A stretch of 64,000 nucleotides of DNA from Solibacteraceae bacterium (GCA_021324015.1 JAJPJX010000186.1:38837-102836), one strand, 5' to 3'; counted from the first letter of the stretch, positions 51,274 through 59,893 are shown. Numbers and translations: made by a program. Notes: a model not told the origin generated them from the sequence alone.

Positions 51274-53598
51274 TTGCGGCGTTCGGCGTGGATTCTCGGG
51301 GCTCTTCTGTGCCTGAGCTGCGGCAAGGGTCCGCAGCCCAGGTCCGAACCGGCAGAACTGCCCTTCCGCCCCTATCGCTTCGACGACCATCTCTCCGCCG
51401 CCTCCGTCTCCGCCCCGGCGTTACCGTCGGCGGCCCGCGTCGCTGAACCCGTCGTCTGGCACAACTTTTTTTCCGAATCCGACCTGACCTGGGTGCTGCT
51501 GCGCGGCCGCATGGGCTTCCGCAAGGGCGACATGATGCTCAAGGGCGAGAACAACACCCCGGTGATTGTCTCCCCCAAAGAGCCGGCCATCTCCTGGGGC
51601 TTTTATGAAGCCGTCCAGATCCGCATGCTGGCCGAAGGCGGCAGCGAGATCAAGATCCGCATCGGTGACCAGGAGTTCCGCCAGCCGCTCGGACCGCCCG
51701 GACGCTACAACATCTATCGCTTCGAGGTGAATATCGAGGCTCCCGCCGGCAGCCGCCCGCTGATGATCATGCCCACCGACAGTCTCAATGACGTGGTGGC
51801 CATCAGCTCCATCGAACTGATCCCGCGCCGGACTTCGTTTCCGCAGGCAGCCGGACACCAGATGGTGGGCAAGAACGAGGAATACCGCTCCACGCTCTAC
51901 GTGCATTCCCCCTCGCAGGTGACTTACCAGGTCACGGTCCCCAAAGACGCGCGCCTGCATTTCGGCCTGGGGATTGCTGAAAGGAACAGCCCGGTCACCT
52001 TTCGCGTGCTGGCCGGCGGTTCCACGGAACTGTACTCTTCCACCGTTACCGACGCGAGCGCCTGGCAGGACGCGGACGTGGATCTCTCTCCCTACGCCGG
52101 GCGCAGCCTCAGCCTGACCTTCGCCACGGCCTCGGACAAGGCCGGCGCGGTGGGGTTGTGGGCCAATCCCCTGCTCACCACCAGGGCCCCCAAGCGCCGC
52201 CCCAACGTGCTCGTCTACATGATCGACACGCTGCGAGCCGATCACACCAGTCTCTACGGCTACGCGCGCGACACCACGCCCTTTCTGCGCAAGCTGGGCG
52301 TCGAGGGCCTGGTGTTCGAGGATTGCACCGCGCAGGCCACCTGGACGAAGCCCTCCACCGCCTCCCTGATGACGTCGCTGTACTCCTACGCGCACGGCTT
52401 GGTGCATGACTACGACGTGATCCCCAAAGGATCCGCCACCCTGGCCGAACAGTTGCGGCGCGCCGGGTACGTGACCGCCAGCCTGGTGGGTAATCCCTTC
52501 GTGGGCCGGCTTTCCGGCTTGCAGCGCGGCTTCGACTACCTCTCGGAGTGGGCCGTGATCGAAAGGCACCGTACCGACGCCGAAGACCGGGCCACCGACT
52601 CGGCCGCCCTCAACCGCGCCCTGTTCCCCTGGCTGGAGCAGCACCGCGACGAGCCTTTCTTCCTCTACGCGCACACCACCGATCCGCATGCGCCCTATCG
52701 TCCGCCCGCCGGGTTCGAGGAGAAGTTCGCCAATCCCGCAGAAACCGATGAGTTCAACCGCAACTATGCCAAGCTGCGGGACCAAGCCCAGTACGGCGGC
52801 GGCACGGTGATCACTCGAGCCGCCTGCGCCCGCAGCGGCGTCAACCCGGACCGCTTCATCCGCCAAGCCATGGACCGCTACGATGGCGAGATCCTGCATA
52901 ACGACGCCAGCCTGGAGCAGTTGGCCGGCAAGCTCCGCCAGCTTGGCATCCTCGACAACACCTTAATCGTGGTCGTTTCTGATCACGGCGAGGAGTTCTG
53001 GGACCACGGATGGACGGCCCACGGCCATTCGCTCTACCAGGAGCTCACCCACACCGTTCTGCTCCTGTGGAATCCGGCCCTCATCCGCCAGCCCCGGAGG
53101 ATCTCCGAGCCGGTACAGTTGATCGACGTGATGCCTACCGTGCTGGATCTGCTAGGCCTGCCCATCCCGAATGTGGCCGAGGGTCAGAGCCTGGCGCCCC
53201 TGGCCCAGGGCCGGCCCTTTACGCGCCGCGGTCCCGTGGTCTCTTCCCGCTACCCGAACCCGAATGCCAAGCCCAACGGATTTGTGCCCGAAAACCGCAC
53301 CGGCACCGTGGCCCTGCTGGATGCCTCCTGGAAGCTGATCTACCGCGATAAAGCCCGGGAGACGGGCCTCAACCGCGTGGAACTCTACGACCGCCACGCC
53401 GACCGCACCGACGCGCGGAACATCGTCGCGGCCAACCCGCAGCAGGTCGATCACATGATGAGCGAGATCCAGAAATGGCTGGACGCCCAGAAGCAGATCA
53501 AGACTCTCCTGGGCAGCGGCGCCAAAGCCACAATCGACCCGCAGACCCTGGAAAAACTGCGTAGCCTGGGTTATATCGGTGGTAGCATCCAGCCCTGA
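51274..53598 (+). CDS. Sulfatase/alkaline-phosphatase-superfamily lipoprotein with Thr at the nucleophile position
   Basis: Exported protein of 774 residues, starting at TTG 51274 (no ATG or GTG opens this frame). It has a lipoprotein-type N-terminus (ILGALLCLSCG, Cys about residue 16), then about 280 residues of beta-rich sequence, then a sulfatase domain from about 310 (NVLVYMIDTLRADHTSLYGYAR). Metal ligands are visible in MIDTLRAD and VVVSDHGEEFWDHG. The usual C/S-x-P-x-R nucleophile motif reads TKPSTAS, so formylglycine cannot form; threonine would serve as nucleophile, as in phospho-transferase members such as LtaS. A phosphoester or transferase reaction is therefore possible. It follows the TonB receptor. 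Confidence 0.75.
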   Translation: MRRSAWILGALLCLSCGKGPQPRSEPAELPFRPYRFDDHLSAASVSAPALPSAARVAEPVVWHNFFSESDLTWVLLRGRMGFRKGDMMLKGENNTPVIVSPKEPAISWGFYEAVQIRMLAEGGSEIKIRIGDQEFRQPLGPPGRYNIYRFEVNIEAPAGSRPLMIMPTDSLNDVVAISSIELIPRRTSFPQAAGHQMVGKNEEYRSTLYVHSPSQVTYQVTVPKDARLHFGLGIAERNSPVTFRVLAGGSTELYSSTVTDASAWQDADVDLSPYAGRSLSLTFATASDKAGAVGLWANPLLTTRAPKRRPNVLVYMIDTLRADHTSLYGYARDTTPFLRKLGVEGLVFEDCTAQATWTKPSTASLMTSLYSYAHGLVHDYDVIPKGSATLAEQLRRAGYVTASLVGNPFVGRLSGLQRGFDYLSEWAVIERHRTDAEDRATDSAALNRALFPWLEQHRDEPFFLYAHTTDPHAPYRPPAGFEEKFANPAETDEFNRNYAKLRDQAQYGGGTVITRAACARSGVNPDRFIRQAMDRYDGEILHNDASLEQLAGKLRQLGILDNTLIVVVSDHGEEFWDHGWTAHGHSLYQELTHTVLLLWNPALIRQPRRISEPVQLIDVMPTVLDLLGLPIPNVAEGQSLAPLAQGRPFTRRGPVVSSRYPNPNAKPNGFVPENRTGTVALLDASWKLIYRDKARETGLNRVELYDRHADRTDARNIVAANPQQVDHMMSEIQKWLDAQKQIKTLLGSGAKATIDPQTLEKLRSLGYIGGSIQP

Positions 53599-53607
53599 AG
53601 ATTGCGC

Positions 53608-54315
53608 CTACTTCTCCGGCTTCGCTTCGCCCGCGATGGCAGGATAGATCACGCCCGCGATCGCGGCACCCACAATCGGGGCCAGCCAGAACAGCCAGAG
53701 TTGCTCCACCGCCCAGCCGCCGACGAACACCGCCGGACCCGTGCTCCGCGCCGGATTCACGGAGAGGTTTGTCACCGGAATCCCGATCAGGTGAATCAGC
53801 GTCAACCCCAGCCCGATGGGGATAGGCGCAAAACCCTGCGGCACGCGCCGGTCCGTCGAGCCCAGAATGATGATGAGGAACATGAAGGTCAGCACGACCT
53901 CGGCCACCAGGCAGGCTACCATCGAGTAGCCGCCGGGGGAGTGCGCGCCGTATCCGTTGGAGGCGAATCCGCCCGCCAGATCGAACCCTGCCTTCCCGCT
54001 GGCAATCACATACAGTACGGCCGCGGCGGCGATTCCGCCGGCTACCTGCGCGATCACATAGGCCAACAACTCTGAAGCGGGAAACCGCTTGCCTACCACC
54101 AGCCCGACGGAAACCGCCGGATTCAGGTGGCATCCGGAGATGTGTCCGATGGCATACGCCATCGTGAGTAGGGTCAAGCCGAACGCCAGGGCGACCCCCA
54201 AAAAGCCGATCCCGAGATTCGGAAAAGCGGCCGAGAGAACGGCCGCACCGCAGCCTCCGAAGACCAGCCAGAAGGTGCCGAGAAACTCCGCAATCGCTCT
54301 TTTGCTCAACGGCAT
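53608..54315 (-). CDS. aqpZ: Aquaporin Z-like water channel
   Basis: MIP-family channel of 235 residues with six transmembrane helices and both NPA boxes: HLNPAVS (about 63-69) and SVNPARS (about 185-191). Selectivity residues near the second box and the short helix pattern agree with AqpZ, so rapid water transfer is the likely function; glycerol facilitation is less likely. The start has a strong AAGGAGGCG ribosome-binding site three bases upstream. Convergent with the sulfatase-like gene (nine bases apart). Confidence 0.92.
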   Translation of the reverse strand: MPLSKRAIAEFLGTFWLVFGGCGAAVLSAAFPNLGIGFLGVALAFGLTLLTMAYAIGHISGCHLNPAVSVGLVVGKRFPASELLAYVIAQVAGGIAAAAVLYVIASGKAGFDLAGGFASNGYGAHSPGGYSMVACLVAEVVLTFMFLIIILGSTDRRVPQGFAPIPIGLGLTLIHLIGIPVTNLSVNPARSTGPAVFVGGWAVEQLWLFWLAPIVGAAIAGVIYPAIAGEAKPEK

Positions 54316-54353
54316 AAACGCCTCCTTATCGGCTCGCGCGTCGCCACGCTGGG

Positions 54354-54382
54354 TTGCACGGCAACGGTCATCCAGATATGAT
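54354..54382 (+). promoter_or_regulatory. Promoter upstream of the PEGA protein gene
   Basis: TTGCAC at 54354-54359 and TATGAT at 54377-54382 with the optimal 17-base spacer. This gives a leader of about 85 bases, ending in GGAGG (54461-54465) before ATG 54474. Confidence 0.55.
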
Positions 54383-54473
54383 AATCCTGTCTGGAAGCGT
54401 GAAGGTAGCCGGAGCCGGGCAACGGTTGCCAGCCGCGTCTGAAAGCGGCGATTTCAGCGAGGAGGTTCATCCC

Positions 54474-55013
54474 ATGCGCATCCATTCACTGGCACGGAGT
54501 GCGGCTCTGCTGATGGCGGTGAGCGGCATTCCCCTTGTCGGACAACAGAACACTGGTTATCTGAAGACGAATGTCGATCCCGGGCGGGCGGGAGTCTTCA
54601 TCGACGGCAAGTTCGTTGGACCTGCCGCAAATTTCCGTGTCGGCCGGAAATACGCCGTATCTGCCGGAGAGCACGAAGTGAGGCTCGTGGAGCCTCGTTA
54701 CGAAGAGATCGTCACCAAGGTGACCGTTCAACCCGGCAAGACCACGCACCTCAAGGAGACGATGAAAGCGCTGCCCCCGGCCAAGCCTCCGTTCGGGCGC
54801 TTGCGCACCATCTCTTCCGACAAGTTCGCGGCGGTTTATGTCAACGGCAAATTCATGGGTCATGCGGACGAGTTCAGCAACTCGTCGCAGGGCCTCCTGC
54901 TGAACCCCGGCGAGTATGCAGTAAAGGTGGTGCCAGTTGCCGGCGGGGACGGGATTGAAGAGAAAGTCAAAATTGAAGCGGACAAGATAGCCACTATCCG
55001 CTTGCCAAAGTAA
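54474..55013 (+). CDS. PEGA-domain secreted protein
   Basis: Exported protein of 179 residues. I start at ATG 54474, with GGAGG eight bases upstream, giving a signal peptide (about 1-23, ending LVGQ). Two PEGA-type surface-layer-like domains follow: the first around LKTNVDPGRAGVFIDGKFVG with GEHEVRLVEP, the second around FAAVYVNGKFMGHADEF with GEYAVKVVP. PEGA domains are about 70 residues long and commonly occur on surface or periplasmic proteins. No catalytic site is visible. It lies 43 bases upstream of a lipoprotein gene on the same strand. Confidence 0.78.
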   Translation: MRIHSLARSAALLMAVSGIPLVGQQNTGYLKTNVDPGRAGVFIDGKFVGPAANFRVGRKYAVSAGEHEVRLVEPRYEEIVTKVTVQPGKTTHLKETMKALPPAKPPFGRLRTISSDKFAAVYVNGKFMGHADEFSNSSQGLLLNPGEYAVKVVPVAGGDGIEEKVKIEADKIATIRLPK

Positions 55014-55056
55014 CAGCCTTGCGGGTGTGGCGTTGCGACGCCCAGGGAGGTGATGC

Positions 55057-56004
55057 ATGAGACATGGTATCGCGCTGCTTGCGTTGATCGTGGCGGTGCT
55101 TTTCTGTTCGTGTGCCAGGAAAGAGAGCGCGGCCCCGCAACCGGCCGCGGGGCCGCCAGCGGAGCAATCTTCCGGAGCGCCGCATGCGGTGGTCTATCTG
55201 AACGACGGGAGCAAGGTTCCGGGCACCGTCGTCGCTAGTTCGCAGACGGACATGGTAGTAGCCGGCGACGACGGCATCGAAAGAAAAATCCCCTTGACTC
55301 AGGTCAAGTCGGTGGCATACGGCGAAGCGCCCAAACCGGAGGCGGCCCGTCAGGCCGCGCGGGAACCCGCGCCCGGGAAGAAGACTGCCAGGCAACAGCC
55401 CGCCGCAGTTCCCGAGTCCCCGAAGGCAGCGCCGGAAGCCGCCCCACCCCCGCCGGTGGCGGCCCCGCCCAAAACCTACGAGTTGCCTGCGGGCAGCGAG
55501 GTATCTATCCGGACCAACGAGGCGATCGATTCGGGAACCGCCAAGGAAGGCCAGACTTTCGACGCCCAGGTCACCCGCGATGCCAAAGATGCCAATGGTG
55601 AAGTCGTCATCCCGCGCGGCTCGGACGCCCGCATCGTCATCAAGTCCGCATCCAAGGGTGGCCGCTTCCACGGTGCTTCCGACCTCGTGCTCGACTTGCA
55701 ATCGATAGTCATCGCTGGCACGCCGTATACCATCGAGTCCGCTGTCATCAGCCAAAAAGGAAAGTCCGGGCTGGGCGCCAACAAACGCACGGCCGAGTTC
55801 ACTGGCGGTGGGGCGGCGTTGGGCGCCATCATCGGGGCCATCGCCGGCGGCGGAAAAGGAGCAGCCATCGGAGCCGGCGCCGGAGCGGGCGCGGGAGCCT
55901 TGACCCAGATCCTCACCAAGGGAGGCTCCATCAAGGTCCCGCCCGAAACCGTACTTACCTTCCGTCTGGACCAACCGCTAAAGGTCACCAGCGCGGCGCC
56001 ATAG
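55057..56004 (+). CDS. Lipoprotein with SH3-like and glycine-zipper segments
   Basis: Protein of 315 residues with a lipoprotein signal (lipobox FCSC, Cys about residue 19). A beta domain at about 43-88 (VYLNDGSKVPGTVV to SVAYGE) looks like an SH3-like fold. A Pro/Ala linker follows, then a second beta domain (about 145-235, LPAGSEVSIRTNEAID to IESAVIS). A glycine-zipper stretch at about 250-290 (GGGAALGAIIGAIAGGGKG and on) could insert into a membrane. GGGAGGTGATG precedes the ATG. I know no function; the make-up resembles acidobacterial surface lipoproteins. Confidence 0.6.
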   Translation: MRHGIALLALIVAVLFCSCARKESAAPQPAAGPPAEQSSGAPHAVVYLNDGSKVPGTVVASSQTDMVVAGDDGIERKIPLTQVKSVAYGEAPKPEAARQAAREPAPGKKTARQQPAAVPESPKAAPEAAPPPPVAAPPKTYELPAGSEVSIRTNEAIDSGTAKEGQTFDAQVTRDAKDANGEVVIPRGSDARIVIKSASKGGRFHGASDLVLDLQSIVIAGTPYTIESAVISQKGKSGLGANKRTAEFTGGGAALGAIIGAIAGGGKGAAIGAGAGAGAGALTQILTKGGSIKVPPETVLTFRLDQPLKVTSAAP

Positions 56005-56057
56005 ACAGGACACGACTCAGGAATTCGAAATTCCCAGCCATACCTGAAGGCTCGAAA

Positions 56058-56804
56058 TCACGCACCTGGTAAACGGTTCGTCGCCAGCTTCCGCATTAAC
56101 TGCAGAGAGATCAACACAAGGAAGGTCATCGCCGTCAAGCTGGGTTCCGGCACCGACTGATAATCATACCGGACGCTGAGGGTCATGTCCCCACTGTACC
56201 AGCCAGTGCTGAATTGGTAGGTCTCCGGGTTCTGGGTAGTAACGCTCAGCCGCGGTTCGAAGAAAGCCACCAACCGGGGGTCCGCAGCGAAAACAGGATC
56301 AGAACTGGTTGCCGAAAAAGCAGCCGTTCCATCGAGGCAGAACCACTGCTCCCCACACGAGCTGGACAAAAACGAACGGGCGTCGTCAACAATCCTCGCG
56401 GCTGGTACGGTGGGCTGTTCCGGAAAGATCGCTACGAAAACTCCTACCTGCCACCCCAACGAGTATGGGTAAAGGTTCGGTACCCAGGTATTCTCCCCGG
56501 TCGAGGGATCGTACACCCAGTCTCCACAATCGCCCCACGGGTCGCAACGATATCCAATCCCTCCGGTGCCGTCAAGCGTCAGGTTGACGGTTGCGCTGTG
56601 GAACTTTCCCAGGCTACTATCGAAACCCGCGATCGGCAGGACCTGAGGTTCATAGTAACCGTCCGTGCCAACGTTGAAATAGGAATTGTAGATGCTTGTG
56701 ACGCTTCCGGCACTCGCGCCTGCGGGCAGAATAACCCATAGCACGATCAGTGGAATGACTCGTGCCGAGGGATGCCGGAGGCATTCGAAAAACAGGTACC
56801 GCAT
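56058..56804 (-). CDS. PEP-CTERM sorting-signal protein
   Basis: Exported protein of 248 residues. I start at ATG 56804, nine bases after GGAGG; from there a signal peptide is evident (about 1-31, ending AGASAG). The C-terminus has the sorting signal VPEPSLTAM followed by a hydrophobic helix and basic tail (LMRKLATNR), the PEP-CTERM pattern recognised by exosortase. No exosortase gene is in this window. The middle contains many aromatics and a few cysteine pairs (YRCDPWGDCGDW and SSCGEQWFCLD). The protein is probably cell-surface or exopolysaccharide-associated. Confidence 0.75.
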   Translation of the reverse strand: MRYLFFECLRHPSARVIPLIVLWVILPAGASAGSVTSIYNSYFNVGTDGYYEPQVLPIAGFDSSLGKFHSATVNLTLDGTGGIGYRCDPWGDCGDWVYDPSTGENTWVPNLYPYSLGWQVGVFVAIFPEQPTVPAARIVDDARSFLSSSCGEQWFCLDGTAAFSATSSDPVFAADPRLVAFFEPRLSVTTQNPETYQFSTGWYSGDMTLSVRYDYQSVPEPSLTAMTFLVLISLQLMRKLATNRLPGA

Positions 56805-56871
56805 GTTCGTTCGCCTCCGAACAGACAGGTTGGCGGCTTCTGGACAACCGCGGTGAGCCTGCCTCGCATGT

Positions 56872-56900
56872 AGTGTAGATCTGACCCCGGGGCGCGTCAA
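56872..56900 (-). promoter_or_regulatory. Promoter of the PEP-CTERM gene
   Basis: On the minus strand TTGACG (56895-56900) and TACACT (56872-56877) are separated by exactly 17 bases. The leader would be about 65 bases long before ATG 56804. Confidence 0.55.
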
Positions 56901-56938
56901 TGGATCCAGGCCGTGTCAAGGAGGCGAAGTAGGGCAGG

Positions 56939-57014
56939 TGGTGGACGGCATGGGATTCGAACCCACGACCCCGGCGTTGCGAACGCCGTGCTCTCCCAAC
57001 TGAGCTAGCCGCCC
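56939..57014 (-). tRNA. tRNA-Ala (anticodon CGC)
   Basis: A 76-base cloverleaf on the minus strand: acceptor GGGCGGC pairing with GCCGTCC (one G-T), D-arm GCTCAGTTGGGAGAGC, anticodon stem CGGCG-CGCCG around loop TTCGCAA (anticodon CGC, reading GCG), T-arm with loop TTCGAAT, discriminator A and encoded CCA. It is a single gene, not in a cluster. Confidence 0.95.
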
Positions 57015-57034
57015 ACATTCCGAACGTCAGCAAT

Positions 57035-57040
57035 TACAAT
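57035..57040 (+). promoter_or_regulatory. -10 box just before the methyltransferase gene
   Basis: TACAAT ends five bases before ATG 57046 and eight before the in-frame ATG 57049, in the 31-base gap next to the tRNA. This spacing would give a leaderless message. Confidence 0.4.
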
Positions 57041-57045
57041 ATAGC

Positions 57046-57737
57046 ATGATGGACGGGATCAACATAGAACAACAAGTCCAAAAGATGCAGCGGGATTGGG
57101 ACGCACGCGCCCGGGAGAATGCCCGGCACTACGTCAACACCGCCCGCCAGGACTGGACTGACGAGGAGTTTTTTCAGTCCGGAGAGCGCACGGTTGCTGA
57201 AGAAATCCTCACCGACATGACCAACATCTGCCAGGGCAAGGAGCCCAAGGAAATGTCGGTCCTGGAAATCGGCTGTGGCGCCGGGCGTGTGACCCGCGCC
57301 CTCGCGCGCCTCTTCGGCCAGGTCCACGCCGTGGATATCAGCGGAGAAATGGTGCGCCAGGCGCGCGTGGCACTGCGGGATTTCCCTAACGCCCGCGTGT
57401 ACCAGAATAACGGGATGGACCTTTCCGTCCTGGGCGATGTGCGCGTGGATTTCGCCTTTTCCTCGATCGTGTTCCAGCACATCCCAGCCGCGAAGTGATC
57501 TGGAACTACGTGCGCGAGGTAGGCCGCCTGCTGCGCCCCGGCGGGCTGTTCAAGTTTCAGGTGCAGGGTGACGCCAGTCTGTCCACCTCGCCCGACGACA
57601 CGTGGCTGGGCGTGCCCTTTTCCGACGAGCAGGCGGTAGAAATGGCCCACGCCTGCGGCTTTGAGCCGCGCTATCGGCATGGCGCTGGCTCGCAGTATTT
57701 CTGGCTTTGGTTCTTCCGGAATTCAGACGGCCAGTGA
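57046..57737 (+). pseudogene. Frameshifted class I SAM-dependent methyltransferase
   Basis: Two overlapping frames make one methyltransferase of about 230 residues. The first (57046-57498) has the SAM-binding motif VLEIGCGAGRVTRALA, an acidic strand end HAVDISGEMV and VDFAFSSIVFQHIP. The second (57495-57737) continues WNYVREVGRLLRPGGLFKFQVQG and the C-terminal strand region. The shift occurs at about 57480-57486. If CCC were CCCC there, the reading would run HIP-SREVIWNYV without interruption, so a single C has been lost from a homopolymer. A sequencing error is a real possibility; otherwise the product lacks the C-terminal half. The substrate is unknown. Confidence 0.8.
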
Positions 57738-57763
57738 AGGCCGCCGCGCAGCGGCGTGCGCCT

Positions 57764-57997
57764 CTATCCGGCGTCGCTCCGCGCCATCTGGCCGCGGCGC
57801 CGGGCCCAATAGTTCCGCATGCGCTCGGATACCTCCCGGCGTTCTTCCTGGCTCATGGATTTCCGGCCTCTGCTTCTCTCGAACCGGAAATCTTTGAGCG
57901 ATCCTCCGGTGCGCTCCAACTCCTCCAAGTTGGCGATCACATGATCCAGCCTCGACTTTTCCGCATGTAGTATCCGAATCGCCTTGTACAGGTCCAT
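57764..57997 (-). CDS. Small hypothetical protein with basic DNA-binding-like tail
   Basis: Protein of 77 residues. I start at ATG 57997 (MDLYKAIRILHAEK), preceded by GGAG, rather than at the frame's first start at 58015. The N-terminal half is a helix (YKAIRILHAEKSRLDHVIAN). The C-terminal half is very basic with RGRKSMSQEERREVSERMRNYW, resembling the S-x-E-x-R-x-x-x-S-x-x-M-x-x-YW pattern of NUMOD-like DNA-binding segments. A nucleic-acid-binding function is an inference. Nothing in the neighbourhood clarifies it. Confidence 0.5.
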   Translation of the reverse strand: MDLYKAIRILHAEKSRLDHVIANLEELERTGGSLKDFRFERSRGRKSMSQEERREVSERMRNYWARRRGQMARSDAG

Positions 57998-58076
57998 GGG
58001 TGCTCCGTGGCGCACTGCCCCCTTTTGCCTGATAGTATCACTATTTTGGCGCCGGATTTCCAGTAAGAAACCGGGA

Positions 58077-59267
58077 TTATCGTAAGAAAAAGGGCCAGCG
58101 AAGTACTAGATGGTACCCGTATCGCGTGGTGACCACATATAAAGCCGCCGCCAGCACCAGCGCCGCTACCGCGACGATCGTCAGGGCCTTGCGCCAGGGG
58201 AACTTTCGCCCCTCCCGGCTCAGCACCAGCAAGTAGCTGGCGAAAATGCCGACAAAAAACAGCAGGCACATCGGCGTGGCGAACAGCATGAGGTTGAACA
58301 CATCCGGCGTGGGCGTGACAATCGCGGCCACGATGAAGATGATCAGAATCGCGTACCGGCTGTGATTCAACAGGAAACGGGGACTCACCACCCGCAGGAG
58401 GGTGAGGAAGAAAATCAGCACCGGCAGTTCGAAAACCAGTCCCACTCCGACAGTCACGTTGACAAACAGGTCGAAGTACTCGGAAATGGAAACCATCGGC
58501 GTGACGTAGTTGCCTCGTCCGATGCTCAGCAGAAACGTGAGGCCATAGCGGAACGCCACAAAATAGGCGAATAGGCCGCCCAGGACGAACAGGCCGGCCG
58601 AGCAAAGCACAAACGGCGCGGCCCAGCGCCGCTCCCGCCGGTACAGCCCTGGTGCAATGAAAGCCCAAACCTGGTAGAGAATCCAGGGCGAAGCCAGGAA
58701 AATCGAGCACAGAATCGGCAGCTTCACCCAGATGATGTTGAACGACTCCATGGGCGTGATCTGGGTGAGGTTCGGCGGGTTGATGCCCAGCGTAGTGAGC
58801 GCCTGCACGGCCGGCTGGCTGACGAACCGCCACAGTTCGTTGCAGAAGGTCAGGCTGAGCACAAAAGCCACGCCGATGCCGATCAGGGCCCTGATGATGC
58901 GCGCGCGTAGCTCCTCCAGGTGCTCCAGAAAGGACATCCGGAGCATGCCATCCTCTTCGTCTCCTCCCGAATCTGACGGCGGCGGCGGTGGCGGTGCGGA
59001 TCCCCCGCCCCCGCTCTTCGGCCGCGGTATGGGCGGCTGGGCTGGCTCCAGAGCGGTCACGCTGGTGCTGCTGCCTGGAGAGCTCTCGTAGGGATAGCCC
59101 GCATAGCCGTGCGAATTGTCGACCGGGGGCGGATAGCCTTCCGGCGTTTCCACGGTTTCCGCGGCGCCGGAGGAATTCTCCCCGGCGCGGGAATTGTCTG
59201 CCGCGTTCGGGGACGCATCGCCCCCTTGGGGAACGTCAGTCCCCTTCAGATCGTCCGGTGAAGCCAT
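58077..59267 (-). CDS. tatC: Sec-independent protein translocase TatC with long N-terminal extension
   Basis: Tat translocase core of 396 residues with six transmembrane helices. It recognises twin-arginine signal peptides. The TatC domain begins with MSFLEHLEELRARI (about 111-124) and contains FVLSLTFC and ITPMESFNIIWVKLP. The first 107 residues are a Pro/Ser/Gly-rich, poorly conserved extension (PIPRPKSGGGGS, APPPPPPSDSGGDEEDG) not present in E. coli TatC. An internal ATG at 58946 (MLRMSF), preceded by AGAGGA, could start a conventional-size TatC. It follows the TatA/B gene by 19 bases. Two Tat-signal proteins (35.3 and 41.3 kb) are in the window. Confidence 0.93.
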   Translation of the reverse strand: MASPDDLKGTDVPQGGDASPNAADNSRAGENSSGAAETVETPEGYPPPVDNSHGYAGYPYESSPGSSTSVTALEPAQPPIPRPKSGGGGSAPPPPPPSDSGGDEEDGMLRMSFLEHLEELRARIIRALIGIGVAFVLSLTFCNELWRFVSQPAVQALTTLGINPPNLTQITPMESFNIIWVKLPILCSIFLASPWILYQVWAFIAPGLYRRERRWAAPFVLCSAGLFVLGGLFAYFVAFRYGLTFLLSIGRGNYVTPMVSISEYFDLFVNVTVGVGLVFELPVLIFFLTLLRVVSPRFLLNHSRYAILIIFIVAAIVTPTPDVFNLMLFATPMCLLFFVGIFASYLLVLSREGRKFPWRKALTIVAVAALVLAAALYVVTTRYGYHLVLRWPFFLR

Positions 59268-59286
59268 TCAGAAAAAGACTTGCGCT

Positions 59287-59805
59287 TTACGCTTTGTGCT
59301 CAGCCGGAGCGGAAACCTCTACCGGCGCGGAAGGCGCGGCCGCCGCGGCGGAAGATTCCCCCGCGGAAGGTACGGCCGGGCCGCCGGCGGCGGCGTGGGT
59401 TTCCGAGCCGTGGGCAATGGTGCCCTCCGGCGCGGCTGCAGCAGACTCAGCGCCCTGAGGTGCGGATGCGCTGGGGGTGGTTACATTGGCTGCGGTGGAA
59501 TCAGTCGACCCGTTGGTGTCCGTCGCGCCGTAGGCGTCGCCGTACGTGCCCGAATCATACGACGAATAGTCGTAATTGTACGAGTCGTATTGATAGTGTT
59601 GCGTCACTTCCTTCAGTGATTCGTTCTCCCGCTCCAGGCTCTTCATTTCTCGATCGAACGTAGCTTTCAGTTCGCTCGATGCACGGCGGAACTCGGTCAG
59701 GGCCTTGCCCAGGGTCCTCCCCAATTCCGGCAGCTTCTTCGGGCCGAAAATGACAAGGGCGAGGACAAAGATGAAGACCGTTTCCTGCCAACCCAGCGGA
59801 CCCAT
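59287..59805 (-). CDS. TatA/TatB family translocase component
   Basis: Protein of 172 residues. It has the typical N-terminal transmembrane helix (about 5-22, GWQETVFIFVLALVIFGP), hinge FGPKKLPELGR, an amphipathic helix (LGKALTEFRRASSELKATFDREMK), and then a long low-complexity tail. The tail has a Tyr/Ser/Asp-rich part (YDSYNYDYSSYDSG) and an Ala/Ser/Pro-rich part. Length favours TatB; the N-terminus is as in TatA. Upstream of tatC, same operon. A GGAGG site lies 17 bases and AAAGAAG immediately before the ATG. Confidence 0.85.
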   Translation of the reverse strand: MGPLGWQETVFIFVLALVIFGPKKLPELGRTLGKALTEFRRASSELKATFDREMKSLERENESLKEVTQHYQYDSYNYDYSSYDSGTYGDAYGATDTNGSTDSTAANVTTPSASAPQGAESAAAAPEGTIAHGSETHAAAGGPAVPSAGESSAAAAAPSAPVEVSAPAEHKA

Positions 59806-59841
59806 CTTCTTTGCGATCCTCCAATTCAGGAATTCGACCTT

Positions 59842-59847
59842 ATCATA
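59842..59847 (-). promoter_or_regulatory. -10 box for the tat operon
   Basis: Minus-strand TATGAT lies 36 bases upstream of ATG 59805, leaving a leader of about 30 bases with a GGAGG. No clear -35. Confidence 0.35.
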
Positions 59848-59893
59848 TCATGAGCAAGAATTTACCGATAGGGCCTCGCAACGCCGGCCGGCC

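Noticed and set aside
56020..56034. Small inverted repeat GGAATT-CGA-AATTCC between convergent genes
   Set aside because: A six-base, AT-rich stem without a T-run is too weak to call a terminator, though it lies in the right place.
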